DNA of 64,000 nucleotides, taken from contig NZ_PUEJ01000007.1 in assembly GCF_002982075.1 (NCBI RefSeq), positions 1 to 64,000 on the forward strand. Reading direction: 5' to 3'. Of the stretch, positions 38,397 through 46,521 are shown piece after piece. A program made the translations under genes and the position numbers. The stretch's first letter is position 1. Every line of letters starts with the position of its first letter. This DNA is from Labrys okinawensis. Lineage in GTDB: Bacteria; Pseudomonadota; Alphaproteobacteria; Rhizobiales; Labraceae. The notes under the pieces are model-generated. The model was given only the letters and a program-made list of their open reading frames with translations. It was not told the origin of the DNA and made no database searches.

Positions 38397-38696
38397 CTTA
38401 AATGCCCAATATCCAATAATATTTTGGTTGTTCGCATCCTCGGCAGGGCGACGGCAGCACATGTTGGATAAGTCGCGCCTGTTCAACACTAAGACAACCC
38501 ACCTTGTAGGGAATTTTCCTCCCGTAGCAAAGAAATTGCAGAAAGTCAGATTAACTCGCTTGCCGGGCAATGGCTGCGATCGGGGGCCGGATGAAGCCAT
38601 GCGATCGGGCGCCGAGAGTGTCCGGGGCTCTCTGCGATCCGTCCGACAGCGCAGCGCGCGAAGGGGCGCCGACATAAGGTTTAGGGACAGAACGTC

Positions 38697-39584
38697 TCAG
38701 GCCAGATAGCGCCTGAACCAGGCGATAGTACGATCCCAGGCGAGCTTGGCCGCCGCCTCGTCGTAGCGAGGGGTGGAATCGTTGTGAAAGCCGTGGTTCA
38801 CGCCGGGGTAGATATGGGCCTCATAGGTCTTGCCGCCGGCCTTGAGCGCAGCCTCATAGGCCGGCCAGCCTTCATTGATGCGGGTATCGAGTTCCGCATA
38901 GTGGATCAGCAACGGCGCCTTGATGCGCGGCACGTCCTCGGCCTTGGGCTGGCGCCCATAGAAGGGCACGGCGGCAGCAAGCTCGGGATAGGCCACCGCC
39001 GTGGCATTGGCGACGCCGCCGCCATAGCAAAAGCCGGTCATGCCGACCTTGCCGGTGCCGGACTTGTGCTTCATCAGGAACTCGGTCGCCGCGAAGAAAT
39101 CGTTCATCAGCTTTTCGGGATCGACCTTGGCCTGCAGGTCCCGCCCCTTGTCGTCATTGCCCGGATAGCCGCCGACCGAACTCAGGCCATCGGGCGCCAG
39201 GGCAACGAACCCCGCCTTGGCCACGCGACGCGCCACATCCTCTATATAGGGGTTGAGACCCCTGTTCTCGTGGACGACGACCACGCCGGGGACGGGACCG
39301 GCCGCCTTGGCTGGACGCACGAAATAGCCTCTGACATCGCCATGCCCCTTGGGCGAGGGATAGGTGATGTATTCGGCCACGATGTCCGGATCGGTGAACT
39401 GCACCTGCTGCGCATAGGCGTAGTTCGGGCTCAGCGAGGCCAGAATGGCCGTTGCCGTCAGGCCGCCCACGGCGAATTTACCGGCCCGATCGAGGAACTC
39501 GCGCTTGGAGATCTTGCCATGCGCATAATAGTCGTAGAGCTCCAGAAGCTCCTGAGGGAAATCCTTGGCCGTCATGCGGGTCAT
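38697..39584 (-). CDS. Dienelactone-hydrolase-family alpha/beta hydrolase, exported
   Basis: The 295-residue protein has the dienelactone hydrolase layout: VVVHENRGLNPYI with the conserved Glu, nucleophile Cys in GMTGFCYGGG, Asp in YAELDTRINEGWPAYE, and His in YPGVNHGFHND. The N terminus holds KISKREFLDRAGKFAVGGLTATAILA, a twin-arginine-like (Lys-Arg) signal followed by a hydrophobic stretch, as in the periplasmic carboxymethylenebutenolidase-like group. A downstream hydrophobic tract and YAYAQQ could be the cleavage site. Substrate is unknown; no aromatic pathway genes are nearby. Confidence 0.87.
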   Translation of the reverse strand: MTRMTAKDFPQELLELYDYYAHGKISKREFLDRAGKFAVGGLTATAILASLSPNYAYAQQVQFTDPDIVAEYITYPSPKGHGDVRGYFVRPAKAAGPVPGVVVVHENRGLNPYIEDVARRVAKAGFVALAPDGLSSVGGYPGNDDKGRDLQAKVDPEKLMNDFFAATEFLMKHKSGTGKVGMTGFCYGGGVANATAVAYPELAAAVPFYGRQPKAEDVPRIKAPLLIHYAELDTRINEGWPAYEAALKAGGKTYEAHIYPGVNHGFHNDSTPRYDEAAAKLAWDRTIAWFRRYLA

Positions 39585-39870
39585 CGATCGTCCCTCCCCT
39601 TTCCAATCCGGCAGCAGCCTACATGATCTCCGGGCGGCGGGACTTCACAATGGCGAGAAGTGAGGTCGCCAGGGTGCGAGATCGCGAAGCCCGTACATAT
39701 GGGCCAATCTATCGCCGGTCGTGCCGGAATTTTGCTGGCTCACGCAGGAGCACCAGATTATCCAGTTGGCTTTCAAAACACCGCCTGGCCGGAGAGCCTC
39801 CGCCAAGATTGAAAGGATCAACGCCAGCGCCGGCCGCCTTCGAGCAACTTCACCGGGCACCTTACGCTCC
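39585..39870. other. Intergenic stretch
   Basis: No supportable gene was found between the dienelactone hydrolase start and the repeat cluster. The frames open here are arginine-rich and lack ribosome binding sites. Confidence 0.4.
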
Positions 39871-39974
39871 TAGAGCAAAGCGCGTTCAGGTATGAACGCT
39901 TATTTGCTCTAACTCGTCGTTCTGACGCGTCTTTGCGATTCTAGGTGACTCCGTCAAATCGCAAAACGCTATAG
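39871..39974 (+). repeat. Two-hairpin intergenic repeat, copy D
   Basis: This copy is the closest match to copy A: TAGAGCAAAG, hairpin 1 GCGTTCAGGTATGAACGC inside AGCAAA/TTTGCT, spacer CTAACTCGTCGTTCTGACGCG, and hairpin 2 TTTGCGATT/AATCGCAAA with inner GGTGAC/GTCAA, ending ACGCTATAG. It abuts copy E, which is inverted. Confidence 0.85.
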
Positions 39975-40042
39975 AGCGTTTTCTAGAAAAGTTGATAGAC
40001 TTTTCGATTAAGAAAACGCGTCAAAACAAGGAATTGGAGAGC
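39970..40042 (-). repeat. Two-hairpin intergenic repeat, copy E (inverted, partial)
   Basis: On the minus strand this segment reads CTCTCCAATTCCTTGTTTTGACGCG, then hairpin 2 as CGTTTTCTT...AGAAAACG with inner GAAAAGT/ACTTTTC, ending GCTCTATA. The spacer and the end match copies C and D; hairpin 1 is missing. The pair D/E is joined tail to tail at 39970-39974. Confidence 0.75.
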
Positions 40043-40066
40043 CGCGGGACTTTCAGGGAACCGTTC

Positions 40067-40333
40067 TTATGAAGGCTTAGGATGACGCCGCGCGAAGCGC
40101 TCCGGATCTGCAGCGCCAAACCGCTCGAAATTGCATCGTGCCTGGCTCAGAGACAGGAGACCATTGGGGCCTCCACGGACCTGACTGGCATCATGATCGT
40201 TCTGGCCGTCGTCCTCCCAGTGGCAGACTGGACAAACCTCGTAGCCACCGCGCTCACTTAGTGTCCAGTAACGGCAACAGGGGCACCGGAAGGAATTCGG
40301 GCCAGAGAGTCCGACGATGTGCTGCGAAGTCAT
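40067..40333 (-). CDS. CPCC-family cysteine-rich protein
   Basis: The 88-residue protein has FRCPCCRYWTLSERGGYEVCPVCHWEDDGQND, the CPCC-family pattern CPCC-x(n)-CPVC-W-x-DDG that should bind zinc. The C-terminal part has the typical GPNGLLSLSQARCNFERFGA segment. Such proteins are widespread small cytoplasmic proteins, often near toxin-immunity or accessory loci; their role is not established. It lies among repeats in the accessory stretch. Confidence 0.85.
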   Translation of the reverse strand: MTSQHIVGLSGPNSFRCPCCRYWTLSERGGYEVCPVCHWEDDGQNDHDASQVRGGPNGLLSLSQARCNFERFGAADPERFARRHPKPS

Positions 40334-40520
40334 TTGAAAGTCCCAACCGAAGACCTATTTGCTCGCCAAACCACTTCGATCGTGAGTCATTGACGCATCC
40401 CACAGGTTCTAATCGATAATATTACACATTTACTTCGCCTATAGGCGGTCAGGGATTTGCCAATCGAGGGTTCAGCGGGCCGATGGAGAGCTTTGCCCCG
40501 TGTACCGACGTCAGGAAAAA

Positions 40521-40713
40521 GGGCGCTTTCTGGCTAATACGGTTCACTTAAGCAGGAACCGCTCCGAATTTGTCATAGCCGGGCTTGACCCGGCTACCCA
40601 GAAGCCGCACGGATGAACCGTCGGAGAGCTGGATTGCCGGGTCAAGCCCGGCAATGACAAAGGTCGAGCACCCCGAAACGCTTAAGTGAACTGCATTAGC
40701 CTTTCTGGCGCCC
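40521..40713. repeat. Nested palindromic element with 22-bp outer arms
   Basis: The outer arms GGCTAATACGGTTCACTTAAGC (described in parts: GGCTAATACGG + TTCACTTAAGC, 40532-40553) and its inverted partner at 40680-40701 match at 20 of 22 positions. Inside lies a second palindrome (about 40569-40670) built from TTGTCAT-GCCGGGCTTGACCCGGC and GCCGGGTCAAGCCCGGC-ATGACAA, the widespread alphaproteobacterial TGACCCGGC repeat. Beyond the arms GGGCGC/GCGCCC extends the symmetry. There is no coding capacity. It looks like one repeat inserted in another, or a small non-autonomous element. Confidence 0.75.
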
Positions 40714-40720
40714 TTTCTCA

Positions 40721-40990
40721 TCACGGCGTCACATATTCCGCTGCGTTGCTGAGATGGATCATGCATCCATCAGGATCGTTGTCCCGCATCAGGGCCACCG
40801 CCATGCCCAATTCCTCGGCTGCCGCTTCGTGTCTCAGCGGATCCCGGATCCCGTCCACGCTGAGCTGCATCTGCTGGAGCCGTGATATGCTGCATTGGTT
40901 TTCCCGCGTGACCACCCCATTTGGAGCGGCAAGAGCGCTGGTTGCGAGGCCCAATGCGAGGGCCGCCGCGGCACAGACTGACTTGATCAC
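40721..40990 (-). CDS. Small secreted protein
   Basis: The 89-residue protein has a signal peptide (VIKSVCAAAALALGLATSALA-A) and a mature part with two cysteines (NQCSISRLQQMQ and DPDGCMIHLSNA) and a helical middle. The start is a GTG at 40990 with GGGAGAAGG just upstream; the frame runs further up into repeat F, which is unlikely to be coding. No family is recognised. Confidence 0.65.
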   Translation of the reverse strand: MIKSVCAAAALALGLATSALAAPNGVVTRENQCSISRLQQMQLSVDGIRDPLRHEAAAEELGMAVALMRDNDPDGCMIHLSNAAEYVTP

Positions 40991-41007
40991 TGGCCTTCTC
41001 CCTTGAA

Positions 41008-41127
41008 GCATAGCGTTTTGCGAGGAGACGGCGTCACCAGGAATCGCAAAACACTCAAGCCAATCCTTCGATTGGCTTGGAAACAAAGAATTAGAGCAAA
41101 CAAGCGTTCACGCGCGCCTTGCTCTGG
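41008..41127 (-). repeat. Two-hairpin intergenic repeat, copy F (inverted, with insertion)
   Basis: On the minus strand: CCAGAGCAAGGCGCG-CGTGAACGC-TTGTTTGCTCTAATTCTTTGTTT, then an extra small hairpin CCAATC..GATTGG in place of GACGCG, then hairpin 2 TTTTGCGA/TCGCAAAA with inner GGTGAC/GTCTCC, ending ACGCTATGC. It lies immediately upstream of the GTG of the small secreted protein and may contain or separate its promoter. Confidence 0.75.
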
Positions 41128-41245
41128 TGAAGAGCACCCCAAAGCCGAGGGTGCCCTTCCAAACCTCTGGCGAAAGGCCGTGTTCCACTTCATCCCGTCG
41201 GCCACGATGGGCCCGCGCGGTTCAGAGCGTCGACCGGGATCCCTG

Positions 41246-41908
41246 TCACAGACGCTGCTGGATGCGGCGAGCGATGTCGAACAGCCGGCGTTCGAGCAGG
41301 ACCGGCGTCTCGCAGACATAGGTCAGGGAACGGCCGCGCTCTTCGAAAATGCGCTTGTCCCATTTGAGCTGCGTTTCGAGATCCTCGGTTTCCTTGCTGC
41401 CCGTCGCGCCGGGGGAATCCTTGGCGGCGCTGATCTTGTCGCTCTCGTCCCGGATGCGGTCGGCAAGCTTGTTCTGGCCGCGGGCATAGCGGCCGATGCC
41501 GCCCAGAATCTTGTCGCGCTCCTCATTGACCAGTTCGAGCACGCCTGCGAACAGGCGCGTCAGGCGGATGTCCTTGTCCGCGCCGGCCTGCTGCACGAAA
41601 CCGTCGAGCAGGCCGTCGACCTCCTCGATCGGCGTGCGGCGCGAAGCGAGCTTCTGGGCCATCGCCGCCGTATCGAAATCCTTGGTCCAGTCGCCGGCCG
41701 TTGCGATGTCCGGCCCGCTCCACACCACGCCGGCGCTGAGCGTGCCGACCTTGCGCTGGACGCAGGGCCAGTCGGGATCGGGCTGGGGTTGCTGGGCTTG
41801 CACTGCATGGCCCCAATCCATGCCGGCCGCCAGCATCACCATGAGCACGGCCGGCCGAAGGGTCCGAACCATGGACCTGCCAGATAGTGCGGGCCTGCCA
41901 AATCTCAT
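41246..41908 (-). CDS. Secreted hypothetical protein of the PQQ-associated cluster
   Basis: The 220-residue protein has a signal peptide (RTLRPAVLMVMLAAGMDWGHAVQA) and a mature domain with WPCVQRKVGTLSAGVVWSGPD near the N terminus and a long, charged helical region (LADRIRDESDKISAAKD, TEDLETQLKWDKRIFEERGR) with YVCETPVLLERRLFDIARRI at the end. Two cysteines may pair. The ATG overlaps the permease stop, so it is the last gene of the operon. Such proteins recur beside PQQ-linked ABC systems; the function is unknown. Confidence 0.8.
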   Translation of the reverse strand: MRFGRPALSGRSMVRTLRPAVLMVMLAAGMDWGHAVQAQQPQPDPDWPCVQRKVGTLSAGVVWSGPDIATAGDWTKDFDTAAMAQKLASRRTPIEEVDGLLDGFVQQAGADKDIRLTRLFAGVLELVNEERDKILGGIGRYARGQNKLADRIRDESDKISAAKDSPGATGSKETEDLETQLKWDKRIFEERGRSLTYVCETPVLLERRLFDIARRIQQRL

Positions 41909-42750
41909 GACGCTTCTCCTTTGGGGCCGCCGCGGCGCACCATCAGGCCGCGGGACGGGTCATAGGCGATGAGCGCGGCGGCGAAGAACAGCACCGTGGT
42001 GCCAACCACCACCGCAAGCGCGACCGGCTCGAGCCGGCCATAGAGAGCAAAGCGCACCAGCTCGACCCCATGGGTGAACGGATTGGCCAGGCAGGCCAGA
42101 TAAAGCCCCTCGCTTGCCTCCCGGATGCGCCAGAGCGGATAGAGCGCCGAGGAGGCGAAGAACATCGGGAAGATCACGAAGTTCATCACGCTGGCGAAAT
42201 TCTCCAGCTGGCGGATCAGCGAGGACAGGAAGAGGCCGATCGAACCGAGCATCAGGCCGGTCAGCACCAGCGCGGGCAACGCCAGGACATAGCCCTGCAC
42301 CGGCGCGTCGACATCCCACCAGGCCGCGATCGCCAGGAAGACATAGACCTGCAGCACCGAGACCAGCACGCTCGCCGTGAGCTTGGCGGCCAGCAGCGAC
42401 CAGCGCGGGAACGGGCTGGTGAGCAGAACCCGCATCGAGCCGACCTCGCGGTCATAGACCATCGAAAGCGAGGACTGCATGCCGTAGAAGAGCTGGATCA
42501 TCACGGCCAGCCCCGGCATGACATAGGTCTCGTAGAGTACATAGGTCTCGTAGGGCGGCTGGATCGAGACCCCCAGCACGTTGCGAAAGCCGGCGGCGAA
42601 GATGAACAGCCAGATCAGCGGGCGCACCAGTGCCGAGAGGAAACGCTCCTTCTGGTTGACGAAGCGCAGCATCTCCCGATGCGCGATGCCGCCGAGGCAG
42701 ACGAGATAGCCCGAAAAGCTCAGCCGCGAGGAAAGCGCCGCATCCGACAT
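41905..42750 (-). CDS. ABC-2 type permease of the PQQ-alcohol-oxidation-associated system
   Basis: The 281-residue protein has six helices and the ABC-2 permease signature: ALVRPLIWLFIFAAGF, YDREVGSMRVLLTSPFPRWSLLAAKL and NFVIFPMFFASSALYPLWRI. ABC-2 permeases normally export lipids, polysaccharides or drugs. In methylotrophs and alcohol-oxidising pseudomonads this type (PedC-like) accompanies PQQ-dependent alcohol dehydrogenase genes. It overlaps the ATPase gene by one base (TGATG-type overlap). Confidence 0.88.
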   Translation of the reverse strand: MSDAALSSRLSFSGYLVCLGGIAHREMLRFVNQKERFLSALVRPLIWLFIFAAGFRNVLGVSIQPPYETYVLYETYVMPGLAVMIQLFYGMQSSLSMVYDREVGSMRVLLTSPFPRWSLLAAKLTASVLVSVLQVYVFLAIAAWWDVDAPVQGYVLALPALVLTGLMLGSIGLFLSSLIRQLENFASVMNFVIFPMFFASSALYPLWRIREASEGLYLACLANPFTHGVELVRFALYGRLEPVALAVVVGTTVLFFAAALIAYDPSRGLMVRRGGPKGEAS

Positions 42751-43496
42751 CAGGCGGCCTCCCTGTCGGTCAGGCGCCGGAAGGTTTCCGCCAGGCTGGC
42801 ACCACTGCGGGCGGCGAGCATGGCCGCCTTACCCTCGGCGACGATCCGGCCCCGATGCAGCACATAGACGTCGTCATCATTGGCGATCTCCTCGAAGATA
42901 TGGGTCGCCCACAAAACCGCGATGCCCTCCTCGGCCACCAGCCGCCGCACGGTAGCCACGATATCGGCCCGGGCCGCAAGGTCGAGACCGACCGTCGGCT
43001 CGTCCAGGAGCAGGAGGCGGGGGCGATGCACCAGAGCGCGCGCAATCTCCACGCGCCGGGCCTGACCTCCGGAAAGTGTGCGAACCTTCTCGTCGGCCCT
43101 CTCGCCGAGGCCCACGCGCTTGAGAAGTGCGAGAATATGCTCGCGTACCGCCCGTCCGCCGAGACCGTGCAGGGCGGCGTGATAGGCAAGATTCTGGCGC
43201 ACCGTCAGATCGGCATCGAGCGTGCGAGCCTGGAAGACGACGCCGAGCTCGGCAAGCGCCCGCGACGGAGTGAGGTTGAGGTCATGCCCGTAGACCTCGA
43301 CACGGCCGGAGCGGTTCTGATAGAGCCGCGTCACGATCGAGAACAAGGTCGTCTTGCCGGCGCCGTTCGGTCCAAGCAGGGCGACGAAGCGGCCGGCCTG
43401 CACCTCAAGGGAGACATCGGCCAGCGCTTCGCGCTTGCCGAAGCGGTGGCCGACGGCCGAAACCGAGAGCGCCGGCTTGTCCGTGCGAACCGTCAT
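42750..43496 (-). CDS. ABC transporter ATPase of the PQQ-associated system
   Basis: The 248-residue protein has Walker A GPNGAGKTT, signature LSGGQARRVEIARAL, Walker B LLLLDEPTVGLD and H-loop WATHIFEEI, with an NodI/CcmA-like DrrA-type build that pairs with ABC-2 permeases. The ATG at 43496 has GAGG 8 bases upstream. It energises the permease encoded next. Confidence 0.9.
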   Translation of the reverse strand: MTVRTDKPALSVSAVGHRFGKREALADVSLEVQAGRFVALLGPNGAGKTTLFSIVTRLYQNRSGRVEVYGHDLNLTPSRALAELGVVFQARTLDADLTVRQNLAYHAALHGLGGRAVREHILALLKRVGLGERADEKVRTLSGGQARRVEIARALVHRPRLLLLDEPTVGLDLAARADIVATVRRLVAEEGIAVLWATHIFEEIANDDDVYVLHRGRIVAEGKAAMLAARSGASLAETFRRLTDREAA

Positions 43497-43557
43497 GGTC
43501 GATCCTCGCGCCGAGAAGGCGGCAGGATACACCAGGAACGGGCAGTCCGAACAACCA

Positions 43558-44046
43558 TCACTTGCCCTTGAGCTTGGCCTTGAGCTGAAGCAGACCGGCC
43601 AGATAGATATCCGCCACGGCCTTGCGCGCGGCGTCCCCAGACACGCCCTTGGGATCGAAGGTCGAGGACCAGGTGATGGCGATCTTGCCCGGCTCGTCGT
43701 CTTCTTCCACCTTCAGCGTGGAGACGTAATTCTCGATCGGCAGGGGACTTTCGAGGATGGCATAGGTGTAGGACGTGTCCTTGTCGTCCCACTTGACCAG
43801 CTTTTCGACGAATTTGGCGCCGTCCTTCGTGGTGAGGGTGCGGATCTTGGCGCCATCCTTCTCCGAAAGCTCGCAGGAGGCGATGGCCGGGTGCCAGGTC
43901 TTGATGCCGCAGAAATCGCCGATCAGGGCCCAGGCCTTGGCCGGCGTCCCCTTGCCCTCGACGCGATTGGAGTTCTTTTCCGCGAGGGCCGGGCCGCAGG
44001 CAAGGCCCAGTACCGTCAGGGCGCCGACAAGAGTTGCGATACGCAT
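43558..44046 (-). CDS. Secreted START/SRPBCC-fold protein of the PQQ cluster
   Basis: The 162-residue protein has a signal peptide (MRIATLVGALTVLGLACGPALA-E) and an SRPBCC-like domain: GTPAKAWALIGDFCGIKTWHPAIASCEL, then the strands YTYAILESPLPIENYVSTLKV and ITWSSTFDPKG. Such folds bind hydrophobic ligands in a deep pocket. GGGGAGGA lies close before the ATG. Two cysteines (DFCGI and ASCEL) are close enough for a disulfide. It recurs in PQQ-linked clusters of methylotrophs; ligand unknown. Confidence 0.85.
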   Translation of the reverse strand: MRIATLVGALTVLGLACGPALAEKNSNRVEGKGTPAKAWALIGDFCGIKTWHPAIASCELSEKDGAKIRTLTTKDGAKFVEKLVKWDDKDTSYTYAILESPLPIENYVSTLKVEEDDEPGKIAITWSSTFDPKGVSGDAARKAVADIYLAGLLQLKAKLKGK

Positions 44047-44095
44047 GGTCTTCCTCCCCAAGTCTTTCGAATCATCTTGCTGTTGAAGCGTCTCG

Positions 44096-45070
44096 TCAGT
44101 TCGGCGAGACCACCACGCCCCAGGGTGCCTCGCCGACCGGAATGGTCTTGATCACCTTCTGGCTTGCGACATCGATCACCGACACGTCGTTGGAATTGCC
44201 GTTGGTGGCGTAGAGATATTTTTCGTCCGGCGTGAAGGCGAGCTGCCAGACGCGCTGGCCCACCAGCAGATATTTCTCGACTTCGAGCGTCTCGCCATTG
44301 ATCACCGCCACGCGATTGGCCGGCCCGAGCGCCACGAAGGCGGTCTTGCCGTCCTTGGTGACGCGCACGCCGACGGGCTGGATCGTCTCGGCCGTGACGC
44401 CGGGGATCTGGAACTCGATTTTCTTGAGGATCTTGCGGGTACCCGGCTCGATCACGCTGACGGTGCCGCCGACCTCGGAACTCACCCACACCTTGGAATT
44501 GTCCTTGTTGAACTCGGCAAAGCGCGGGCGCGAATCGACCAGCACGCTATCGATCACCTGGAAGCTGGTGGTGTCGATGAAATGGGCCATGTTGGTGGTT
44601 TCGGAGGTATTCACCAGCACCTTGCCGTCAGGGCTGATGCCCATGCCCTCCGGCTCGACGCCGACGGGCACGGTGGCGAGCACCTTGTTCTCACGCACGT
44701 CGAGCACCGTCACCTGGGCATCGTCCTCATTGGCGATATAGAGGGGATTGCCGGAAGGGTGCAGGATGAAGAGCTCGGGATCGGGGCCGGACTGCAAGGT
44801 GCGCGCCACCTTCATCGTCGCCGTGTCGATCACCTCGACGCCGTCATCGTCGCTGGCGCACAGATAGAGGGACTTGCCGTCGTTGGAGATGGTGATGCCC
44901 CGCGGGCGCCGGCCGGTCGGCACGGTCTGCTTGACGGTCTGGGTCTCGGAATCGATCACGGTGATCGAATTGCCCTTCTCGTTGGAGACATAGACCGTAT
45001 AAGCCTGCGCGGTTCCGGCCAGGCAAGCGGCCGCCAGCCCCAAAAAAGCAGCCTTGGCGAAATGCGGCAT
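44096..45070 (-). CDS. YVTN beta-propeller protein associated with PQQ-dependent catabolism
   Basis: The 324-residue protein has a signal peptide (MPHFAKAAFLGLAAACLAGTAQA) and about seven repeats of the YVTN type: YVSNEKGNSITVIDSETQTV, YLCASDDDGVEVIDTATMKV, YIANEDDAQVTVLDVRENKV and YATNGNSNDVSVIDVASQKV, each with an SPDGK or similar turn. This is the PQQ-ABC-associated periplasmic propeller. It may bind a partner protein or small molecule; enzymatic activity is not expected. The gene lies between the binding protein and the START-like protein. Confidence 0.9.
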   Translation of the reverse strand: MPHFAKAAFLGLAAACLAGTAQAYTVYVSNEKGNSITVIDSETQTVKQTVPTGRRPRGITISNDGKSLYLCASDDDGVEVIDTATMKVARTLQSGPDPELFILHPSGNPLYIANEDDAQVTVLDVRENKVLATVPVGVEPEGMGISPDGKVLVNTSETTNMAHFIDTTSFQVIDSVLVDSRPRFAEFNKDNSKVWVSSEVGGTVSVIEPGTRKILKKIEFQIPGVTAETIQPVGVRVTKDGKTAFVALGPANRVAVINGETLEVEKYLLVGQRVWQLAFTPDEKYLYATNGNSNDVSVIDVASQKVIKTIPVGEAPWGVVVSPN

Positions 45071-45108
45071 GATCGGTTCCTCTCCAGGCGGGCATTCCCG
45101 CAGCGCGT

Positions 45109-46320
45109 TCACGGCAAATGGCATTGGCTTTCCGGCTGATCGGCGCCGAGCGTATCGAGCACGCTGCGCTGATGCAGGTAGCCCGGCTGCGGCGACACCG
45201 AGACGATCGCCATCGGCTGGGCGATCAGCACCGGCTGGCGCAGCTGGTGGTCCCAGCCGCGGAAGCTCACCGGCACCCCCTTGAAGGCAGCCAGCTGAAA
45301 TTTCGGATCGACAAGGAAGGCGGAAATCGCTGCCGGATCTGCCGACTTGGTTCGCGTGACCGCCTCTCCGACGGCGCGCACCGCGACCCAGGCCTGATAG
45401 TCGATCGGCCGCATGGTCCGCTTGGCGCGCTTGAAGAAGCGGCTCTGCAGCTGCGCCGAGCCCCAGGCATCCTGGGCGCGGTGCCAGGAGGTGGCGATCA
45501 GGCCCTGCGTGCCGGCGATGACCTTGGGATCCCAGGTGCGATAGCCGAGATAATCGCCGAAATCGGCCTCCTCGTCGGCCACCACCATGATGTCGTAGTC
45601 GATGCCGCGGCTGAACACCAAGGCATCCGATTGGGTGATGCTGTCGCCGCGGGCGCGGGCGAGCGGGCCGAATTCCCAGGCCTTCTCGGCGACGAGAGTG
45701 AGGCCGAATTTCTTGGCCGACTGCTTGAGTGCATCGGCATAAAGCTTGTCCGCCCCGGTCGGCCCAAAGGTGAGAAAGAGCTTCATCCAACGCTTGGTCG
45801 CCAGATATTGCACCAGCGCATCGGTCAGCATAGCCCGGCTCGGCGGGATGTGGAACAGATTGGCGCGGCAATCGGCGCCGCGCAGCCTGTCATCCTGCGC
45901 AGCGGCATTGAACACCAGCACCGGACGCCCCTTGAGGGCGTCGGCGACAGCCAGGAGTTCGTCCGCCGTCAGAGCGACGACCAGGAATTTCGCTCCTGCA
46001 TCGACCAGCCTGACGGCCGCCTCCACCGGCGACTGGCCCTTGTCCAGCACGGCCTGGTCCAGGACATAGCGCTGGCCGGAAAAGCGCCCCGTGGTGTTGT
46101 TGTCGTCGATGGCAAGCCCCGCGCCGGCAACGGCCTCGTCTTCCGGGGTAGGATCGAGTTCGTAAAGCGCAGGGGGCGGAGCCTTATGGGTCATGACCCC
46201 GATGCGGATTTCGAGCGGTTCGGCCGCCCTTGCCGCGCCGCAGGACAGCACAGCCACAAAGACGAACAGCAAGGCTGCCATCAGGCTGGACAGGCTTTTT
46301 GAACTCGCAGCCGGCAACAC
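45109..46320 (-). CDS. Periplasmic binding protein (type I) of the PQQ-associated ABC system
   Basis: The roughly 403-residue protein has a signal peptide (SLMAALLFVFVAVLSCGAARA) and a type I, branched-amino-acid-like binding fold: IRIGVMTHKAPP, AGAGLAIDDNNTTGRFSGQRY, RLVDAGAKFLVVALTADELLA, and LFLTFGPTGADKLYADALKQ. A GTG at 46320 is preferred because GGGAG lies 7 bases upstream; an ATG at 46377 gives a longer N terminus. Proteins of this sort accompany PQQ-dependent alcohol oxidation. Its pairing with an ABC-2 exporter-type permease is unusual. Confidence 0.87.
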   Translation of the reverse strand: MLPAASSKSLSSLMAALLFVFVAVLSCGAARAAEPLEIRIGVMTHKAPPPALYELDPTPEDEAVAGAGLAIDDNNTTGRFSGQRYVLDQAVLDKGQSPVEAAVRLVDAGAKFLVVALTADELLAVADALKGRPVLVFNAAAQDDRLRGADCRANLFHIPPSRAMLTDALVQYLATKRWMKLFLTFGPTGADKLYADALKQSAKKFGLTLVAEKAWEFGPLARARGDSITQSDALVFSRGIDYDIMVVADEEADFGDYLGYRTWDPKVIAGTQGLIATSWHRAQDAWGSAQLQSRFFKRAKRTMRPIDYQAWVAVRAVGEAVTRTKSADPAAISAFLVDPKFQLAAFKGVPVSFRGWDHQLRQPVLIAQPMAIVSVSPQPGYLHQRSVLDTLGADQPESQCHLP

Positions 46321-46377
46321 ATTTCGCTCCCGAACGCGCAGGCCTCTGCGTGCCTGCACATCGGCAAGCTTACGCAT

Positions 46378-46521
46378 TGCAATTGAAGGACGTCAACTTA
46401 ATATACCTAAGAAAATTATAAGCTGAATACAGTCTGTACTAGCTTTCGTGTTCATGGCAATTTTTACAGAACGTGAACTGATATGCTCTCATAGAATATT
46501 CTTATTTACAAAGGGACTACT
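46378..46521. promoter_or_regulatory. Divergent AT-rich control region between PQQ and H4MPT gene groups
   Basis: This roughly 145-base gap is AT-rich and separates leftward PQQ-associated genes from rightward H4MPT-cofactor genes. It contains the palindrome AGAATATTCT (46493-46502) 20 bases before the rightward start, and CCTAAGAAAATTAT (46406-46419), whose complement shares TTTCTTAG with the palindrome at 59773. A shared C1 regulator is possible but unproven. Confidence 0.35.

Noticed and set aside
40521..40713. Insertion sequence
   Set aside because: No transposase frame, and the length is under 200 bases; described instead as a non-coding repeat.
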